DNA of 64,000 nt from Prorocentrum cordatum. Its lineage: Eukaryota; Sar; Dinophyceae; Prorocentrales; Prorocentraceae. How positions within the stretch are numbered: position 1 is the first letter of the stretch; each line of letters begins with the position of its first letter. The notes under the pieces are model-generated. The model worked only from the letters and a program-made list of their open reading frames with translations. It was not told the DNA's origin and did not search any database. The position numbers and the translations under genes are program-made. Shown here piece after piece: positions 63,611 to 64,000 of this stretch. The stretch is taken from contig CAUYUJ010012147.1 in assembly GCA_963575745.1 (NCBI GenBank), forward strand, positions 314,965-378,964. The letters run 5' to 3'.

Positions 63611-64000
63611 GCGGGGGCCCGAAGGGAGGAGAATGAGGAGGAGGAGGAGGAGGAGGACGCAGCGTGCGCGGAGTGGCGGCAGCGGGGAGCGCGCGGGCCC
63701 GCGGCCCCTCCTGGACGAGGCCCGCGCGCTCCGTGGGCGTCGCTTCATTGGGGGGGGAGAGAGAGGTGAGAGGTGCACTTCTCGGGCCAGCAATCGGCCA
63801 GGAAACAAACGACAGAACCCCACCTACGGTCCCACGGGGCTTAGCGTATTCCAGAGAAGCTGGCGTAAGGTTTGGCGCGGGATGCGCTTCGGCCCCCGAT
63901 GGATCGCAGCGCAGCATGGAGGGCCGCAGGCGGGGTGGTGTCGTCCATGTTCTGGTCGACTGCACGCCCCCTTCTGGGCCCTAAGAGGTCCCATTCAGGG

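Overview
The window looks like nuclear DNA of a dinoflagellate. The lines of evidence are: a complete dinoflagellate spliced-leader sequence; genes cut into many small exons by short inverted-repeat elements; a voltage-gated cation channel of a dinoflagellate type ending in EF-hands; and very high GC with expanded (GGA/TCC)n, (CAA)n, (CAT)n, (TCG)n and (TTG)n tracts. The composition recalls GC-rich genera such as Prorocentrum, but the genus cannot be fixed from sequence alone. All genes with recognisable homology lie on the minus strand, which fits unidirectional dinoflagellate gene arrays.

Layout. 1.5-8.3 kb: a minus-strand single-domain voltage-gated cation channel. It has an N-terminal coiled coil, S1-S3, S4, S5-pore-S6 and EF-hands; the S1-S3 exon sits in a 1.08-kb tandem duplication. 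8.5-15 kb: repeats, including a 160-bp satellite and long arrays of degenerate CCAAGA/GGCC units. 16.2-27.9 kb: a minus-strand gene in about a dozen exons. It encodes three double-stranded RNA-binding domains, an FKBP-like segment, a HEN1 small-RNA 2'-O-methyltransferase, and then, in the same open frame, an FKBP-type prolyl isomerase with TPR repeats. 28-33 kb: dispersed inverted-repeat elements. 33.3-34.9 kb: a minus-strand coiled-coil protein of unknown role. 35-48 kb: microsatellites, hairpins and degenerate arrays. 48.0-49.4 kb: the only convincing plus-strand coding region, unrecognised, with a 44-codon tandem repeat. 50.35-57.14 kb: a nearly complete two-ORF LINE on the minus strand whose 5' end is exactly the 22-nt spliced leader. 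57-64 kb: tandem and dispersed repeats.

At least eight families of short inverted-repeat elements (about 120-220 bp) are scattered through the window. Several sit inside the channel and HEN1 genes. Removing the element plus one target-site copy rejoins the conserved protein in frame, so they behave as introners (transposon-derived introns). Some leave ordinary GT-AG borders on the coding strand and others do not.

Assignments rest on reading motifs by eye. No database search, splice prediction or expression data were available, so exon edges are approximate unless a target-site duplication fixes them.
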